From NCBI GenBank assembly GCA_009774345.1, contig VSNR01000214.1, positions 1-6,541 on the forward strand: a DNA stretch of 6,541 bases, written 5' to 3'. This document shows positions 5,005 through 6,541 of this stretch, piece after piece. The notes beneath the pieces were generated by a model. That model worked only from the letters and a program-made list of their open reading frames with translations. It had not been told where the DNA came from and did no database searches. The stretch's first letter is position 1. Each line of letters opens with the position of its first letter. This DNA comes from Lachnospiraceae bacterium. Its GTDB lineage: Bacteria > Bacillota > Clostridia > Lachnospirales > Lachnospiraceae. The translations under genes and the position numbers were made by a program.

Positions 5005-6461
5005 TTGTTGAGCACAGAGGAGAGCTGGTTGATACCGCCGTTTACATCCTCCATGTACTTGAGGATATTCTCCACGCCTGCCGCCTGCTCCTCCGTGGAA
5101 GCGCTGATGTCAGTCGTATTCTGCACCGCTTCCTGAGAAATGTCCTCCACGCTCTGCATTGCCTGCTGCAAGCGGTCCTTGATCGTGATGATATTTTCCA
5201 GCTCCTGTTTTAACAGGCTGGTGACGGAGATCACCTCCTCGGAGGAGGTCAGCATATTGCGGAAAATTTCAATGGTATGCTCTAGTTTCTCATTGGACTC
5301 CATCGCGATGACTGTGTTGTTGTCGATGACCTTGTTGATCTCTGCCACGCTCGAAATAACGTCTTTTAATATGGTGTCAATCTTATGTGTTGCCGATGCG
5401 GACTCTGCGGACAGGGAGTTGATCTCATCTGCCACGACAGCAAATCCTTTGCCAGCCTCGCCGGCTCTTGCTGCCTCGATCGCTGCATTGAGGGCAAGGA
5501 GGTTTGTCTGCTTGGCAATCTGACCGATGCTCTCGATAATCTCTACAATCGAGCTGGACTTCTGCGCCAGCAGTGTCACGCCCTCCGATGCCGTCTTGGT
5601 GGAGATGATATTTTCCTCAAACTTCTTGGAGAGCTCGCGGATGGCGCTGATGCCTTCATCATTTTTTTCTTTTAATTGCTTGATGTTCTCCATCGTCTGC
5701 ACAACCCGGTCCTCGGAGTTGACGATCTTGTCGTTCAGGTCATTAAAGATCTCAAGGCTTCCCTTTACTTGGTCTATTTGAAGGTTTGCACTGGTAGAAA
5801 TCTCTGCGGTGGAGGCGGCGATGCCCGATGTACTCTGCTCGAAATCATGCAGCGCATCATAGATTCTGGTGGAGGAATGCTGTAGCTCATTGACCGCCGT
5901 TTTGACATTTTGCAGCAAGGTTTCCTCCTCAGATTCCTTTTTCTCTACTGCGGAGAACAGCGCGTGCGCCCGGACAACAATAAACACAGCGACAATGATG
6001 GCAAGCGCATAGACCATCCAGATAAAAATCCAGATAGGAAGTGTGTACATGGCAAAATATGCTTGGGGAAACAAAATCATCGCAAGCACATTGACGGTGA
6101 CGGTAACGCCGGCACACACTTTGATGACGGACAAATCATAATATGGCACAGCCAGAAATAAAATCAGAAAATAGGCTTCCACCATCGCGCCGAAAACAGC
6201 AGGCGTACCGGCGACGATCGTCACGGCGCCCATGACAGGCAGGATGGAGATATAGAGGTATTTGGCGTATTTGCCAAGTACTTTCTCAAACAGTTTGATG
6301 AGCAGGCTGCACCCGATCATGGACAGGGCGATCGCATCCCGCGCCTTTGCACCGTTAAATAGCAGCACATACACAAAGGCGACAATCGGTATGATATCCA
6401 TGAAAACGAACATGATGAGATTCATCTGCTTTTCCTCGTTTTTTAGTAACGTTACATTCAT
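4998..6461 (-). CDS. Methyl-accepting chemotaxis protein with six membrane helices
   Basis: This 487-residue receptor should control the CheA kinase and thus flagellar switching. Six predicted helices (about 14-36, 40-58, 67-88, 89-106, 112-132, 141-163) have short loops, with no periplasmic-type ligand domain. The chain passes directly into a long coiled coil (about 170-487) without a recognisable HAMP domain. The tip motif QTNLLALNAAIEAARAGE (318-335) and GKGFAVVADEI are classical for receptor hairpins. STEEQAAG (455-462) resembles a methylation site, and there is no C-terminal pentapeptide for CheR tethering. The start is uncertain: ATG 6461 has GAGG (6469-6472) 7 nt before it, while ATG 6425 (475 residues) has its own GAGG 8 nt before it. 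The signal is unknown. A membrane, energy-state or small hydrophobic cue is a reasonable guess. Confidence 0.93.
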   Translation of the reverse strand: MNVTLLKNEEKQMNLIMFVFMDIIPIVAFVYVLLFNGAKARDAIALSMIGCSLLIKLFEKVLGKYAKYLYISILPVMGAVTIVAGTPAVFGAMVEAYFLILFLAVPYYDLSVIKVCAGVTVTVNVLAMILFPQAYFAMYTLPIWIFIWMVYALAIIVAVFIVVRAHALFSAVEKKESEEETLLQNVKTAVNELQHSSTRIYDALHDFEQSTSGIAASTAEISTSANLQIDQVKGSLEIFNDLNDKIVNSEDRVVQTMENIKQLKEKNDEGISAIRELSKKFEENIISTKTASEGVTLLAQKSSSIVEIIESIGQIAKQTNLLALNAAIEAARAGEAGKGFAVVADEINSLSAESASATHKIDTILKDVISSVAEINKVIDNNTVIAMESNEKLEHTIEIFRNMLTSSEEVISVTSLLKQELENIITIKDRLQQAMQSVEDISQEAVQNTTDISASTEEQAAGVENILKYMEDVNGGINQLSSVLNNQ

Positions 6462-6489
6462 AAAAACACCTCTCTCTTAAAAAATATGT

Positions 6490-6518
6490 ACCATAAAAAA
6501 TGCAACTTTTTGTGACAA
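6490..6518 (-). promoter_or_regulatory. Candidate promoter of the chemoreceptor gene
   Basis: On the minus strand, TTGTCA (6513-6518, one mismatch to TTGACA) and TATGGT (6490-6495, two mismatches to TATAAT) are 17 bp apart. The start would be near 6483, just before the ribosome binding site at 6467-6472. I saw no sigma-D type motility promoter (TAAA with GCCGATAA spacing) in the 80 bp available. Confidence 0.4.
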
Positions 6519-6539
6519 TCTAAATGACATTACTATAAT
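6512..6539 (+). promoter_or_regulatory. Candidate rightward promoter for a gene beyond the window
   Basis: GTGACA (6512-6517, one mismatch) and a perfect TATAAT (6534-6539) are 16 bp apart on the plus strand. It points out of the window, so a divergent gene probably starts soon after the right edge. Its -35 shares bases with the -35 of the chemoreceptor promoter on the opposite strand, so the two could compete for polymerase. Confidence 0.45.
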
Positions 6540-6541
6540 AC

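Noticed and set aside
5140..5885. Several plus-strand frames of 60-130 codons antisense to the chemoreceptor gene
   Set aside because: They are low-complexity mirror frames of a strongly supported gene, without start signals.

Overview
The window looks like chromosome of a low-to-mid-GC Bacillota, most likely a motile member of the Clostridia close to Lachnospiraceae. That placement is inferred from strong GGGAGG-type ribosome binding sites, consensus sigma-A promoters, an AT-rich intergenic region, the type of zinc-binding lipoprotein, and a HAMP-less chemoreceptor. No 16S or other marker gene is present, so it is tentative. I see no mobile element, CRISPR array, tRNA or rRNA.

Layout. Positions 1-561 hold no convincing protein gene. 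They carry a 14-bp direct repeat, an orphan Shine-Dalgarno sequence, a palindrome over a good promoter, and a GC-rich island (about 341-435) in AT-rich DNA that can fold into mutually exclusive hairpins. An extended -10 promoter then leads directly into a membrane-anchored glycoside hydrolase family 18 protein (562-2280), followed by an intrinsic terminator. A perfect-consensus promoter (TTGACA, 17 bp, TATAAT) with a small palindrome at its start site drives a three-gene zinc/manganese ABC importer operon: lipoprotein (2411-3427), ATPase (3443-4144) and permease (4141-5004), the last two coupled by a 4-bp overlap. A chemoreceptor gene (4998-6461, minus strand) converges on the operon, and the two stop codons overlap tail to tail by 7 bp with no terminator between them. 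At the right edge the chemoreceptor promoter overlaps a probable rightward promoter for a gene outside the window.

How it works together. The importer is a self-contained metal-uptake unit: the lipoprotein captures the metal, the permease forms the channel and the ATPase powers it. The GH18 protein probably acts on peptidoglycan or another N-acetylglucosamine polymer at the outer face of the membrane. The chemoreceptor has six membrane helices and no extracellular ligand-binding domain, so it probably senses a membrane-related or intracellular cue. Nothing in the sequence links these three units functionally.

Most of the coding content belongs to well-known families. The least explained part is the 5' region: the 290-487 island is a candidate structured leader or small RNA. 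I do not see a clearly new multi-gene system.
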